The position numbers and the translations under genes are program-made. From Longimicrobium sp. (lineage in GTDB: Bacteria; Gemmatimonadota; Gemmatimonadetes; Longimicrobiales; Longimicrobiaceae), in contig NZ_DASVSF010000071.1 of the NCBI RefSeq assembly GCF_036388275.1, forward strand, positions 35,445 to 99,444: a stretch of DNA of 64,000 nt, given 5' to 3'. Under the pieces are notes generated by a model. That model had not been told where the DNA came from. It did no database searches and was given only the letters and a program-made list of their open reading frames with translations. Below are positions 1 to 8,072 of this stretch, in pieces; the first letter of the stretch is position 1, and each line of letters begins with the position of its first letter.

Positions 1-1
1 G

Positions 2-1078
2 TACGAGAGCGCCATGGTGTGCGGCGTGCTCAACAAGCACGAGCACGTGGAGCCCATCTCCGACTTCCTGATGGGCATCGAGCCCATGCAGGCCGTCTTC
101 GACCAGAGCTACGTCAAGAAGCTGCAGGGCACCAACATCAAGCCCGGCAGCAGCAAGCGCGACTGGGTGGAAAGCCTTCGCGACGACATCCGCTCGTTCA
201 AGGCGCGCAACGACTGCGACCGCCTGGTGATGGTGTGGTGCGGCAGCACCGAGGTGTACATCGTTCCCGGCGCGGTGCACCAGACGCTGGAGGCCTTCGA
301 GCGGGCCATCGACGAGAACCACGTCGAGATCGCCCCGTCCATGCTGTACGCCTACGCCGCGCTGATGGAGGGCGTGCCGTACGCCAACGGCGCGCCCAAC
401 CTGTCGGTAGACATCCCCGCGCTGCAGGAGTTGGCCGAGGAGCGGGGCGTGCCCATCGCCGGCAAGGACTTCAAGACCGGCCAGACGCTGCTGAAGACCA
501 TCATCGCGCCCGGCCTCAAGGCGCGGATGCTGGGGCTGGACGGCTGGTTCAGCACCAACATCCTGGGCAACCGCGACGGCGAGGTGCTGGACGATCCGCA
601 GTCGTTCCGCACCAAGGAAGAAAGCAAGCTGTCGGTGCTGGAGCACATCCTTCAGCCCGTCACCTATCCCGAGCTGTACGGCAAGTTCAGCCACGTGGTG
701 CGGATCAACTACTATCCTCCACGCGGCGATGCCAAGGAGGGGTGGGACAACATCGACATCCGCGGGTGGCTGGACTACCCGATGCAGATCAAGGTCGACT
801 TCCTCTGCCGCGACAGCATCCTGGCGGCGCCCATCGTGCTGGACCTGGCGCTGTTCCTGGACCTGGCGTCGCGCGCGGGGATGGGCGGCATCCAGGAGTG
901 GCTCTCGTTCTACTTCAAGAGCCCCATGCACGGCGAAGGATTGTACCCGGAGCACGACCTGTTCATCCAGCAGATGAAGCTGAAGAACACGCTGCGCTGG
1001 ATGATGGGCGAAGACCAGATCACGCACCTGGGGCTGGATTACTACCTGGATGAGGCGGATACGCTCGCTGGAGTGTAG
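2..1078 (+). CDS. ino1: Inositol-3-phosphate synthase, 5'-truncated by the window edge
   Basis: Converts glucose 6-phosphate to 1L-myo-inositol 1-phosphate using NAD, the first step of inositol lipid or compatible-solute synthesis in the cytoplasm. The frame is open to the left edge, so about 358 residues of a protein usually around 430 are visible and the N-terminal Rossmann part is cut off. Visible family blocks are GKDFKTGQTLLKT in the middle, NILGNRDGEVL, and the C-terminal stretch IKVDFLCRDSILAAP, which match the catalytic and tetramerisation region of the synthase. The ATG at 14 is internal to the family alignment and is not taken as the start. A hairpin lies 40 bases after the stop. 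Recognition is firm; the true start lies outside the window. Confidence 0.93.
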   Translation, partial: YESAMVCGVLNKHEHVEPISDFLMGIEPMQAVFDQSYVKKLQGTNIKPGSSKRDWVESLRDDIRSFKARNDCDRLVMVWCGSTEVYIVPGAVHQTLEAFERAIDENHVEIAPSMLYAYAALMEGVPYANGAPNLSVDIPALQELAEERGVPIAGKDFKTGQTLLKTIIAPGLKARMLGLDGWFSTNILGNRDGEVLDDPQSFRTKEESKLSVLEHILQPVTYPELYGKFSHVVRINYYPPRGDAKEGWDNIDIRGWLDYPMQIKVDFLCRDSILAAPIVLDLALFLDLASRAGMGGIQEWLSFYFKSPMHGEGLYPEHDLFIQQMKLKNTLRWMMGEDQITHLGLDYYLDEADTLAGV

Positions 1079-1117
1079 GGAAGTGCGTTAGTGCGTGAGT
1101 GCGGAAGTGCGAAAGCA

Positions 1118-1156
1118 GGGAACCCGGTCCTCGTTGGGGGCCGGGTTCTCTCGTTC
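1118..1156 (+). terminator. Putative terminator after ino1
   Basis: GAACCCGG at 1120-1127 pairs with CCGGGTTC at 1141-1148, followed by a short pyrimidine stretch. It sits just past the ino1 stop codon. Just upstream, at 1082-1111, there is a simple AGTGCG-type repeat. No long T run is present, so intrinsic termination is only likely. Confidence 0.5.
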
Positions 1157-1159
1157 GGG

Positions 1160-1500
1160 CCGCTGGGGCGACTGAAGTCGCGGCAACAAAGGCCCAAAGT
1201 CCGCCTTCGCGGACTGCACGCGCAGTCGCGTGCACGACCCCAGCCGGAGCGCAGTTCAGGTCTCCCCCTCCCCTGCGAAGCGGGGGACGGGGGCCGGGGG
1301 GAGGGGGCTCCCAAGGCATGCGCCGAAGCCCGTCGAACCCCACCCGACGTTCTCCCCTCTCCCGGCGCAGTTTGCCGGGGTAGGGGCCGGGGGAGGGGCC
1401 CGCCCGAGGCATGCACGACAGCCCGTCGCCCCGTGCCCGAAGTTCCCCCCTCTCCCGCGCTGTTTGCGGGGGAGGGGCCACGGGGGGAGGGGGACCCGCG
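1160..1500 (+). repeat. Composite intergenic repeat: GTCCGC hairpin plus three GC-rich REP-like units
   Basis: Occupies most of the gap 1079-1626. It begins with GGGGCGACTGAAGTCGC, then the perfect hairpin GTCCGC-CTTC-GCGGAC at 1199-1214, then three units near 1258, 1350 and 1440. Each unit pairs a C-rich arm with a G-rich arm around a GCGAAGC or GCNGTTTGC-type loop, with a spacer carrying GGCATGC and GCCCGTCGAAC-like words. The same order of elements occurs on the opposite strand at 36895-37215. No protein-coding frame in it is credible. From 1501 to 1626 I see nothing beyond the leader of the next gene. Confidence 0.75.
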
Positions 1501-1626
1501 CCTGCTTGTTGCATCGCTCCCCCGCCCACGACGCCGACGGCCATCGTTAGGAGTTGGCCATCATAGGTGTTGAGAGAATTCGCGTCTGCCGACGATCCCC
1601 CTGAGCAGCGACTCTGACCGAGCCCG

Positions 1627-2988
1627 ATGCCGGACCTGCCGCTGACCCTGTACCGCGCCGCCTGGGTGCTTCCCGTGTGCGCCGCGCCCATCCGCGACGG
1701 CGCCGTGCTGGTGGGCACAGACGGCCGCATCGCCGCCGTGGGTCCGCGGCTGGCCATCGAGCCGCCCGAGGGCGTGGTGATCGAAGAGCTGGGGCCGGTG
1801 GCGCTGATGCCCGGGCTGGTGAACGTGCACGCCCATCCCGAGCTCGCCATGTACCGCGGCGCGCTCGAGGACCTGAACTTCCGCGACTGGATCCTTCGCC
1901 TGGTCGGCTCCAAGCGCGCCGCCCTCACCGAGGCCGACTTCCACGCCGCCGCGCGCTGGACGATGGTCGAGGCGGTGCGCTCCGGCATCACCACCCTCGC
2001 CGCCACCGAGTCGTCCGGCGCCTCTGCCGCCGTACTGTGCGAGTCCGGTCTGCGCGGCGTCGTCTACCAGGAGGTGTTCGGGCCCGATCCCGCGCAGGCG
2101 GACGAGTCCATCGCCGGCCTGCGCGCCGCCGTCGACGGCCTTCGCGCGTACGAGTGCGACCGGGTGATGATCGGCGTGTCGCCGCACGCGCCGTACACCG
2201 TGTCCGACGCGCTCTTTTCCGCTACCGCCGACTTTGCGCTCGCGGAGGGGCTGCCGATGGCGGTGCACGCGTCGGAGTCGCGCATCGAGCAGATGCTGGT
2301 GCAGGCCGGCGAGGGCGACTTTGCGCCCGGGCTGCGGGCGCGAGGCATCGATACGCCACCGCGGGGACGGACGACGGTGGAGATGCTGGACCGCCTGGGC
2401 GTCCTTCGCGCGCGTCCGCTGCTGATCCACTGCGTCCTGCTGGACGCGGACGACATCCGTCGCGTGGCGGATACGGGCTCCGCCGTGGCCCACTGCCCGG
2501 TGGCGAACGCCCGGCTGGGCCACGGGCTGGCGCCGTATCCGGAGATGATCGAGGCCAACGTGCGCGTGGGGCTAGGCACGGATTCGGTGGGCAGCAACAA
2601 CCGGCTGGACCTGCTGGAAGAAGCCCGCATCGCCTCCATCCTGCACCGCGCGCGCGTCGCCCGGCCGGACGTGCTGTCCCCCGCCGACCTGCTGAAGCTG
2701 GTGACCATCGACGGCGCGCGGGCCTTGGGGCTGGATGGCACGATCGGCACGCTGGAGCCCGGAAAGGCGGCGGACCTGTGCGCCGTCTCCCTCGCGGCGC
2801 CTCACGTGCAGCCGGTGCACGATCCCCTCGCGGCCGTCTTTCACGCCGCCCGCGGCTGCGACGTGGTGATGACGGTCGTGGACGGGCGCGTGCTGTACCG
2901 CGACGGGCAGCTCTCCACGCTGGATCCGGCCGGGCTGGAGCCGCTGCTGGCGGATGCCGCGCGGCGGCTGCGCGAGGTGATGACGTGA
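1627..2988 (+). CDS. Amidohydrolase (MtaD / aminofutalosine deaminase-like)
   Basis: A 453-residue metal-dependent hydrolase of the ATZ/TRZ branch, a cytoplasmic TIM-barrel deaminase or chlorohydrolase family. The metal site is visible as HAH at residues 68-70, a central His in MAVHASES, another in LIHCVLLDADD, and the catalytic Asp in GLGTDSVGSNN. The C-terminal GTLEPGKAADL closes the composite beta domain. Substrate cannot be read from sequence: methylthioadenosine, S-adenosylhomocysteine and aminodeoxyfutalosine deaminases share this architecture. It opens a four-gene run in which each stop overlaps the next GTG start, so it is probably co-transcribed with the CDF transporter, methyltransferase and flavoprotein that follow. 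Confidence 0.85.
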   Translation: MPDLPLTLYRAAWVLPVCAAPIRDGAVLVGTDGRIAAVGPRLAIEPPEGVVIEELGPVALMPGLVNVHAHPELAMYRGALEDLNFRDWILRLVGSKRAALTEADFHAAARWTMVEAVRSGITTLAATESSGASAAVLCESGLRGVVYQEVFGPDPAQADESIAGLRAAVDGLRAYECDRVMIGVSPHAPYTVSDALFSATADFALAEGLPMAVHASESRIEQMLVQAGEGDFAPGLRARGIDTPPRGRTTVEMLDRLGVLRARPLLIHCVLLDADDIRRVADTGSAVAHCPVANARLGHGLAPYPEMIEANVRVGLGTDSVGSNNRLDLLEEARIASILHRARVARPDVLSPADLLKLVTIDGARALGLDGTIGTLEPGKAADLCAVSLAAPHVQPVHDPLAAVFHAARGCDVVMTVVDGRVLYRDGQLSTLDPAGLEPLLADAARRLREVMT

Positions 2989-3908
2989 GCTCGGTGGCGG
3001 CGGGCAGCCTGGATGAGCGGGCGCGGGAGGTACGCCGCGTCCTGAACATCATGCTGGCCGTCAGCCTGGTGCTGGTCACGGCGAAGACGGCCGCGGGCGT
3101 GGCGACCGGCTCGCTTTCCATCCTGGGCGGCGCGTTCGACTCGGGGCTGGACGTAATGACCACGCTGGCGGCCATCGCCCTGGCGCGCGTGGCCGCCGCC
3201 GAGCCCGACGAGCAGCATCCCTACGGCCACGAGAAGTTCGAGGCACTGGGCGCGCTGGCGATGGTGGCCTTCCTGTCCATCTCGGTCTTTGAGCTGGTGC
3301 AGAGCGCCGTGGGCCGCCTTCGAGAAGGTGGGCACGAGGATGTGGATTCTTGGCTGGGCGTCGCTGTGATGAGCGGCTCCCTGGTGCTGGGGCTCGCCGC
3401 CTCGCTGTTCGAGCGGCGGAAGGGCAGGGCGCTGAACTCCGAGCTGCTCCTGGCCGATGCCGCGCACCTGCGGGCGGACGTGTACGTGACGCTGGCGGTG
3501 CTCGCGGGGCTGCTCCTGGTAAAGCTGGGGTGGCGGTCGGGCGACGCATGGACGGCGCTTCTGGTGGCCGTGCTGATCCTGCGCACCGGCTGGGAGATCC
3601 TGCGTGAGACGGTGCCGGTGCTGGTGGACGAGGCCGCGGTGGAATCCACCGAAATCCGCCGCATGGCCGAGGCGATGCGCGGCGTGGAGGCCGCCTACGA
3701 CGTGCGCAGCCGTGGCCGCCCCGGCGCCCGCTTCGCCGAGCTGACGATCGTTGTCCCCACGGAAATCGGCCTGGAGGCCGCGCACGACATCGCCGACCTA
3801 GTGGAGGAAGAGGTGAGACGGCGTCTGGGCGCGCGCCGCGTGGTCGTGCACGTGGAGCCACGCTCCGCCGCGCCGGGGCCGGCGCTGAACCCGGGTGCCC
3901 GCGCGTGA
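2985..3908 (+). CDS. Cation diffusion facilitator (CDF) family metal exporter
   Basis: A 307-residue inner-membrane antiporter expected to export Zn, Fe, Mn or a similar divalent ion in exchange for protons. Several hydrophobic segments are visible in the first two thirds. Metal-site motifs are FDSGLD in the second segment, HPYGHEKFE in the following loop, and ADAAHLRAD in segment five; the C-terminal cytoplasmic domain is present (VVHVEPR). Segment two has Asp-x3-Asp where many family members have His-x3-Asp, so the metal may differ from zinc. The start is the GTG at 2985, chosen because it overlaps the amidohydrolase stop by 4 nt; a much longer upstream extension of the frame is only a shadow of that gene. 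Confidence 0.9.
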   Translation: MSSVAAGSLDERAREVRRVLNIMLAVSLVLVTAKTAAGVATGSLSILGGAFDSGLDVMTTLAAIALARVAAAEPDEQHPYGHEKFEALGALAMVAFLSISVFELVQSAVGRLREGGHEDVDSWLGVAVMSGSLVLGLAASLFERRKGRALNSELLLADAAHLRADVYVTLAVLAGLLLVKLGWRSGDAWTALLVAVLILRTGWEILRETVPVLVDEAAVESTEIRRMAEAMRGVEAAYDVRSRGRPGARFAELTIVVPTEIGLEAAHDIADLVEEEVRRRLGARRVVVHVEPRSAAPGPALNPGARA

Positions 3909-4618
3909 CCTCGCTCCCACGCGCCACCGGCGAAGAGCTGATGGACGAGCCCGGCCAGGACGCGGCGGAGCTGGCCCGCAGCCTGGCGGACCTGCGGGGC
4001 GTCAACCGCTGGCTGGGAGGCACGCGCATCGTCCTCCACCACCTCTCGCGGCTGGTGGCGGGCGATGCGAACCGCACCTGGCGCATCCTGGACGTGGGAA
4101 CCGGCTCTGCAGACATCCCGCTCGCGATCGCGCGCTGGGCCCAGTCGCGGGGCGTCACGGTCGAAGTGGTGGCGACGGACCTTCATCCCACGACGCTGGA
4201 CGTGGCGCGCGCGCGGATCGCCGGGCATCCCAACCTGCGCGCCGAAGCCGCGGATGCGTTGGACCTGCACTACCCCGACTCATCGTTCGACGTCGTCCTC
4301 TGCTCCACGGCCCTCCACCACTTCAACGAGCGCGACGAGGTTCTGCGCGTGCTGCGGGAGATGGACCGTGTGGCGCGCGTGGGCGGCATCGTGAACGATC
4401 TCCGGCGGTCGCGCCCGGCGCTCGTGGGTGCCAACCTGCTTGCTGCCAGCGTCTGGCGCACGCATCCCGTGACGCGGCACGACGGCCCGCTCTCCGTCCG
4501 CCGCTCCTTTACGCCCGCGGAGCTGCGCGAGCTGGCGGCGGAGGCCGGGCTGCGTGGCGCCCGTGTGCACGCACACGTGCCTTTCCGCGTGGCGCTCGTG
4601 TGGAACGGGGAGGGGTGA
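3905..4618 (+). CDS. Class I SAM-dependent methyltransferase
   Basis: A 237-residue cytoplasmic methyltransferase of the UbiE/Methyltransf_11 type. Motif I is ILDVGTGSADIPLAIA (from about residue 62), the acidic end of strand 2 is VVATDLHP, motif II/III is DSSFDVVLCSTALHHF, and a family-typical RVARVGGIVNDL follows. It starts at GTG 3905, 4 nt inside the previous gene, and its stop overlaps the next GTG. Methyltransferase plus geranylgeranyl-reductase-like flavoprotein pairs often sit in type III polyketide or quinone-modifying operons, but no ketosynthase is in view, so the substrate is unknown. Confidence 0.88.
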   Translation: MTSLPRATGEELMDEPGQDAAELARSLADLRGVNRWLGGTRIVLHHLSRLVAGDANRTWRILDVGTGSADIPLAIARWAQSRGVTVEVVATDLHPTTLDVARARIAGHPNLRAEAADALDLHYPDSSFDVVLCSTALHHFNERDEVLRVLREMDRVARVGGIVNDLRRSRPALVGANLLAASVWRTHPVTRHDGPLSVRRSFTPAELRELAAEAGLRGARVHAHVPFRVALVWNGEG

Positions 4619-5781
4619 AGGTGGGCGCCTGGGACGTGGTGGTCGTCGGCGCGGGGCCGGCGGGGAGCGCGACGGCGGCGCGGCTGGCCCGCCGCGGCCA
4701 CGCCGTCCTGCTGCTGGACCGCGCCGCGTTCCCCCGCCGCAAACCGTGCGGCGAATGCGTGAACCCCGCGGGCGTCGCGGCCCTGCGCCGGCTGGGTGCA
4801 CTAGACGCGGTCCTCGCCGCCGGCCCCGCGCCGCTGGACGGGTGGCGCATCGCCGCGGACGACCACGCGTTCGAAGGCCGCTTTCCTAAGGGCGTGCGGG
4901 GACTGGGGCTCCCCCGTGAGGTGCTGGATACGATCCTCCTGGGCCATGCGCACGATGCCGGCGCGGAGGTCCGCACGGGGCTGAAGGTGACGGACCTGGT
5001 CCGGCGGTCGGGACGCGTCGCGGGCGTGGTGACGGACGCGGGTGAGATCCACGCGCGGATCGTCGTCGGCGCGGATGGGCTGCGCTCGGTGGTCCTGCGG
5101 CGGCTGGACCTGCTGCGGCGCGGCCCCAAGCTGCGGAAGCTGGCGCTGACGGCGCACGTGCAGGGGATCGCGGGGCTGCGCGGGCGCGGGGAACTGCGGG
5201 CGCGCGGGTGTGGGTGCCTGGGCGTGGCGGAGGTCGGCGGGGGGCTGGCGAACGTGACGGTCGTGGCCTCCGGACACGAGATGCACGAGGTCGGCGGAGG
5301 GCGCGAGGCGTACTTCGACGCAGCGCTCCGTAGCTACGGCCTCCGCGGCGCTCAGCGCGTCGACGAGGTGCTGGCGACCGGCCCGTTCGACTGGCCCGTG
5401 CGCCGGGCCGTGGCGGATGGCGCCTTGCTGGTCGGCGACGCGGCCGGCTACTTCGACCCGTTCACCGGCCAAGGCATCTACCGCGCCCTTCGCGGCGCCG
5501 AGTTGGCAGCCTCGGTGATCGACCACGCACTCCGCAGCGGGGACGTTTCCGCAAACGCCCTCGGCTCGTACGAGCGAGCCCGCCGCCGCGCCTTCGGGCC
5601 GGGGGAGCGGCTTCAGCACGTGATCGAGGCCTTCATCGCGCGTCCGGAACTGCTCCGGTGGGCCGCGGACCGCTTCGCCCAGCGCCCGGCGCTCGGAAAC
5701 GCGATCATCCGAGCGACAGGCGACGTCAATCCGATCCGCTCGCTGCTCCGTCCGTCGCTTCTCGCGCAGTTGGTGGCGTAG
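4615..5781 (+). CDS. FAD-dependent oxidoreductase, geranylgeranyl reductase family
   Basis: A 388-residue flavoprotein. The N-terminal dinucleotide-binding motif is VVVGAGPAGSATAARLARRG, followed by KPCGECVNPAG, the family motif around the active-site cysteines, then GADGLRSVVLRR and the second FAD motif GDAAGYFDPFTGQGIYRAL. Family members saturate isoprenoid chains of quinones or lipids or hydroxylate aromatic polyketides. The GTG at 4615 overlaps the methyltransferase stop; GTG 4621 is an alternative. As last gene of the operon it probably acts on the same small molecule as the methyltransferase. Confidence 0.88.
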   Translation: MKVGAWDVVVVGAGPAGSATAARLARRGHAVLLLDRAAFPRRKPCGECVNPAGVAALRRLGALDAVLAAGPAPLDGWRIAADDHAFEGRFPKGVRGLGLPREVLDTILLGHAHDAGAEVRTGLKVTDLVRRSGRVAGVVTDAGEIHARIVVGADGLRSVVLRRLDLLRRGPKLRKLALTAHVQGIAGLRGRGELRARGCGCLGVAEVGGGLANVTVVASGHEMHEVGGGREAYFDAALRSYGLRGAQRVDEVLATGPFDWPVRRAVADGALLVGDAAGYFDPFTGQGIYRALRGAELAASVIDHALRSGDVSANALGSYERARRRAFGPGERLQHVIEAFIARPELLRWAADRFAQRPALGNAIIRATGDVNPIRSLLRPSLLAQLVA

Positions 5782-5867
5782 CCGGCCGACGCCGCGTCCA
5801 CCGGTGAATGAGAGTGGGTGAACCCGCCGCTCGGACAGCGCGCGCCGTACCTGCCGAAGCGCGATCG

Positions 5868-6050
5868 AATTCTCCCTTTCCCCCGCTTGCGGGGGAGAGG
5901 GCCGGGGAGAGAGGGCTGCCAGGGGCATGCGCCGGGATCGGTCGAAACGCACCTACCCGTCTCCCTTCGGTTCAGGCGCCGCACCCGCCGGAGCCCACGA
6001 AGCTGACTCCCTTCCCCCGCGCTGTTTGCGGGGGAAGGGTTGGGGATGGG
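5868..6050. repeat. Two REP-like GC-rich hairpin units
   Basis: Fills most of the 360-base gap 5782-6141. Two units, at about 5874-5925 and 6010-6050, each have a C-rich arm, a GCTTGC or GCTGTTTGC centre and a G-rich arm, separated by a spacer with GGCATGCGC and GGTCGAAACGC words. Same family and orientation as the units at 1258-1500. No gene is seen here. Confidence 0.7.
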
Positions 6051-6141
6051 GGGCGCCCGCGGCATGAGCGGTCCCCATCGAAACGCCCCAGGCAGCCGCG
6101 ATCTGCTCCGAATCGATTCGACGATCCAGACCACCTCCACC

Positions 6142-7068
6142 ATGACACCAATGAAGCCCACCCCCACGCTCGCGCTCCTGCTCGTCGCCGCCTCCTGTGC
6201 CCCGGGTCCCGCTGCGACACCCAAACCGAGCGCCGTTCCCGCATCCACCCTGGAATCCGACGTCCGCGCGCTGGTCCGTGCGGCGGCGGGAGATACGGCG
6301 GAGGTTTCGGTCGCGTTCCTGGACCTGCAGACGGGCGACTCGCTGCTGGTGGATGCTCATGTCCGGATGCACGCGGCCAGCACCATGAAGGTGCCCGTGA
6401 TGATGGAGCTGTTCCGCCGCCGCACCGCGGGCGGGCTGGCGATGGATCGGGGTATGGTGCTCCGCAACGCCTTCACGAGCATCGCCGATGGCCAGACCTA
6501 CTCGCTCACGGCCGGCGACGACAGTGATCCCGCGCTGTACGAACGGGTGGGCGGGGAGGTGACCGTCGGCGAACTGATGGAGCGGATGATCACGCGGTCG
6601 AGCAATTTAGCCACCAATGCCCTCATCGCCCTCGCCGAGCCCGCGCGTATCGCGCAGCTGATGGAGCGCATCGGCGCGCGCGACATGCACGTGCTGCGCG
6701 GGGTGGAGGACAACGCCGCATACCAGCGGGGGATGAACAACTCCACCACGGCGTACGCGCTGATGCGGGTGATGCGCGCGGTGGCGGACCCATCGGTGCT
6801 GGGGGAGGACGCGTCGCGCGAGATGCAGGCGATCCTGCAGCGGCAGGAGTTCACGGAGATGATCCCGGCCGGACTGCCCGCAGGCACGCGCGTCGCCAAC
6901 AAGACGGGCAACATCACGCGCATTGCCCACGATGCCGCCATCGTGTATCCGCCCGGCCGCGCGCCCTACGTGCTCGTCGTCCTCACCCGTGGCTTCGCCG
7001 ACCAGAACGCCGCCGCCGCCGTTGGCCGCGACATCTCCGCCGCAGTCTGGCGCCACGTCGTGCGATAG
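6142..7068 (+). CDS. Secreted class A beta-lactamase-like serine hydrolase
   Basis: A 308-residue protein with an N-terminal export signal ending near a cysteine (LLVAASC, possible lipoprotein), so probably periplasmic. Penicillin-recognising motifs are S80-T-M-K83 (nucleophile and Lys), S153-S-N155 at the SDN position, E189-D-N in the omega-loop region and K254-T-G256. The SDN Asp is replaced by Ser and the omega loop is family-divergent, so it may be a weak beta-lactamase or an esterase/peptidase of COG2367. ATG 6142 is preferred because it gives a clean signal peptide; ATG 6151 is possible. It is convergent with the acetyltransferase 19 bases downstream. Confidence 0.85.
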   Translation: MTPMKPTPTLALLLVAASCAPGPAATPKPSAVPASTLESDVRALVRAAAGDTAEVSVAFLDLQTGDSLLVDAHVRMHAASTMKVPVMMELFRRRTAGGLAMDRGMVLRNAFTSIADGQTYSLTAGDDSDPALYERVGGEVTVGELMERMITRSSNLATNALIALAEPARIAQLMERIGARDMHVLRGVEDNAAYQRGMNNSTTAYALMRVMRAVADPSVLGEDASREMQAILQRQEFTEMIPAGLPAGTRVANKTGNITRIAHDAAIVYPPGRAPYVLVVLTRGFADQNAAAAVGRDISAAVWRHVVR

Positions 7069-7087
7069 GCAGAACATCGGGGGTACA

Positions 7088-7606
7088 TCAGACCTCCCGC
7101 AGGTCGAAGCGCATGCTCACCGGAATGGCCGATGCACCGCGGCGAGCGGCCGCTTCTTCGCGTGCTCGTTGCTCGACCTTGTTGATTACGAAGCCCTGCC
7201 GCTCGTACCACTCGACCAACTCCGGCCGGGCGTCCAGGACGACGTACCGGCACGCGACCATTGCCGAAACAGCGGTGGCGAGATCGATCACGGCGGCTAC
7301 GACCATCCTGCCCAGCCCCTTGCGTTGCCAGATTTCATGGACGCCCAACTGGGCCAGCAGCAAGGCCGCGATTGTCCTGTATCGCACGCCGAAGGGCTTT
7401 TCGCGAGTGCCCAACAGTATGGACCACATGCAGATCGTAGAGTACGCTGCGACGGATCGATCGATGTGGTACAGATACGTAGTCGAAAGCCTTTGCTGCT
7501 GGTCCCGCCAGGCTCGCTCCCGTAGGAACATGTCCTGATCGTGCCGCCCGGATTTGAAGTCTAGCGGGACGGAGCTGTCGAGCCGGCGGCATTCGGGTAG
7601 CATCAT
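7088..7606 (-). CDS. GNAT family acetyltransferase, TacT/AtaT-like
   Basis: A 172-residue acetyl-CoA-dependent N-acetyltransferase. The acetyl-CoA pyrophosphate loop is QRKGLGRMVV (about residue 93), and WYERQGF near the end is the typical beta6-alpha4 element. The N-terminal half (LDFKSGRHDQDMFLRERAWRDQQ) follows the pattern of aminoacyl-tRNA-acetylating GNAT toxins of the TacT group. No ribbon-helix-helix antitoxin precedes it; upstream on the same strand are a terminator-like hairpin and three small unknown genes. A toxin role is an inference; an ordinary GNAT enzyme is equally possible. Confidence 0.75.
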   Translation of the reverse strand: MMLPECRRLDSSVPLDFKSGRHDQDMFLRERAWRDQQQRLSTTYLYHIDRSVAAYSTICMWSILLGTREKPFGVRYRTIAALLLAQLGVHEIWQRKGLGRMVVAAVIDLATAVSAMVACRYVVLDARPELVEWYERQGFVINKVEQRAREEAAARRGASAIPVSMRFDLREV

Positions 7607-7656
7607 CGCGTCATCCAGTCCGTCCGTAGGTCCACGTGTGGCGGAAAAGGGCTAAT

Positions 7657-7692
7657 GAAAACGGGCGAGCCCGACCTTGGCTCGCCCGTTCA
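7657..7692 (-). terminator. Rho-independent terminator of the small-gene triplet
   Basis: On the minus strand ACGGGCGAGCC (7689-7679) pairs with GGCTCGCCCGT (7671-7661), an 11-bp perfect stem, followed by TTTTC. It lies 16-50 bases after the stop of the third mini-gene and before the GNAT gene, so it separates the two transcription units. Confidence 0.8.
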
Positions 7693-7707
7693 CGATTTCG
7701 CTCCGGC

Positions 7708-7881
7708 TCAGCGTGCTTCGGTACATGCACGTTCTTCCCGCTCAAGGCGTTCGCGAACCGCGCGCATCGTCCGGACGCGCTCGAAGGTTGCCCGGCGCTC
7801 CGGCGTATCGGCGGGTGGTTTGCTCATCTCGTCCATGAGCTCCATCCACCCTTCGAGGCTGAGAATCGTGGGTTCGTTCAT
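7708..7881 (-). CDS. Small protein of a tandem paralogous triplet, third copy (57 aa)
   Basis: Starts at ATG 7881, overlapping the stop of the second copy as ATGA. The first 37 residues (MNEPTILSLEGWMELMDEMS, then KPPADTPERRATFERVR) are nearly identical to the second copy. After that it diverges: the C-terminal ALLDDMEFPDDE segment of the siblings is replaced by a charged Arg/Glu helix ending in ACTEAR. Function unknown. The shared GWMELMDEM helix and TPERRATF core suggest a small helical protein. Too short for ordinary gene callers. Confidence 0.65.
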   Translation of the reverse strand: MNEPTILSLEGWMELMDEMSKPPADTPERRATFERVRTMRAVRERLEREERACTEAR

Positions 7882-8072
7882 GGGCGCTTCGATGTGACGG
7901 TGATGGACCCGACCACCTCGTCGTCGGGAAACTCCATATCGTCGAGCAACGCTCTCCGGGCACGGATTCGCGCGAAGGTTGCCCGGCGCTCCGGCGTATC
8001 GGCGGGCGGTTTGCTCATCTCGTCCATGAGCTCCATCCAGCCCTCAATAGTGAGGATCGTGGGTTCGATCAT
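7878..8072 (-). CDS. Small protein of a tandem paralogous triplet, second copy (64 aa)
   Basis: ATG 8072 overlaps the stop of the first copy (ATGA) and its own stop overlaps the start of the third. Sequence runs MIEPTILTIEGWMELMDEMS, KPPADTPERRATFARIR, then ARRALLDDMEFPDDE and a Thr/Ser-Lys tail (TVTSKRP). About two thirds of residues match the first copy. No transmembrane segment or signal peptide. No family recognised; the acidic C-terminal patch and short helices resemble many antitoxin-size proteins, but that is only a size and composition argument. Confidence 0.7.
   Translation of the reverse strand: MIEPTILTIEGWMELMDEMSKPPADTPERRATFARIRARRALLDDMEFPDDEVVGSITVTSKRP

Noticed and set aside
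1677..2984. Upstream extension of the CDF transporter frame
   Set aside because: Fully overlaps the amidohydrolase in another frame and is Arg-rich; GTG 2985 with GTGA overlap explains the start.
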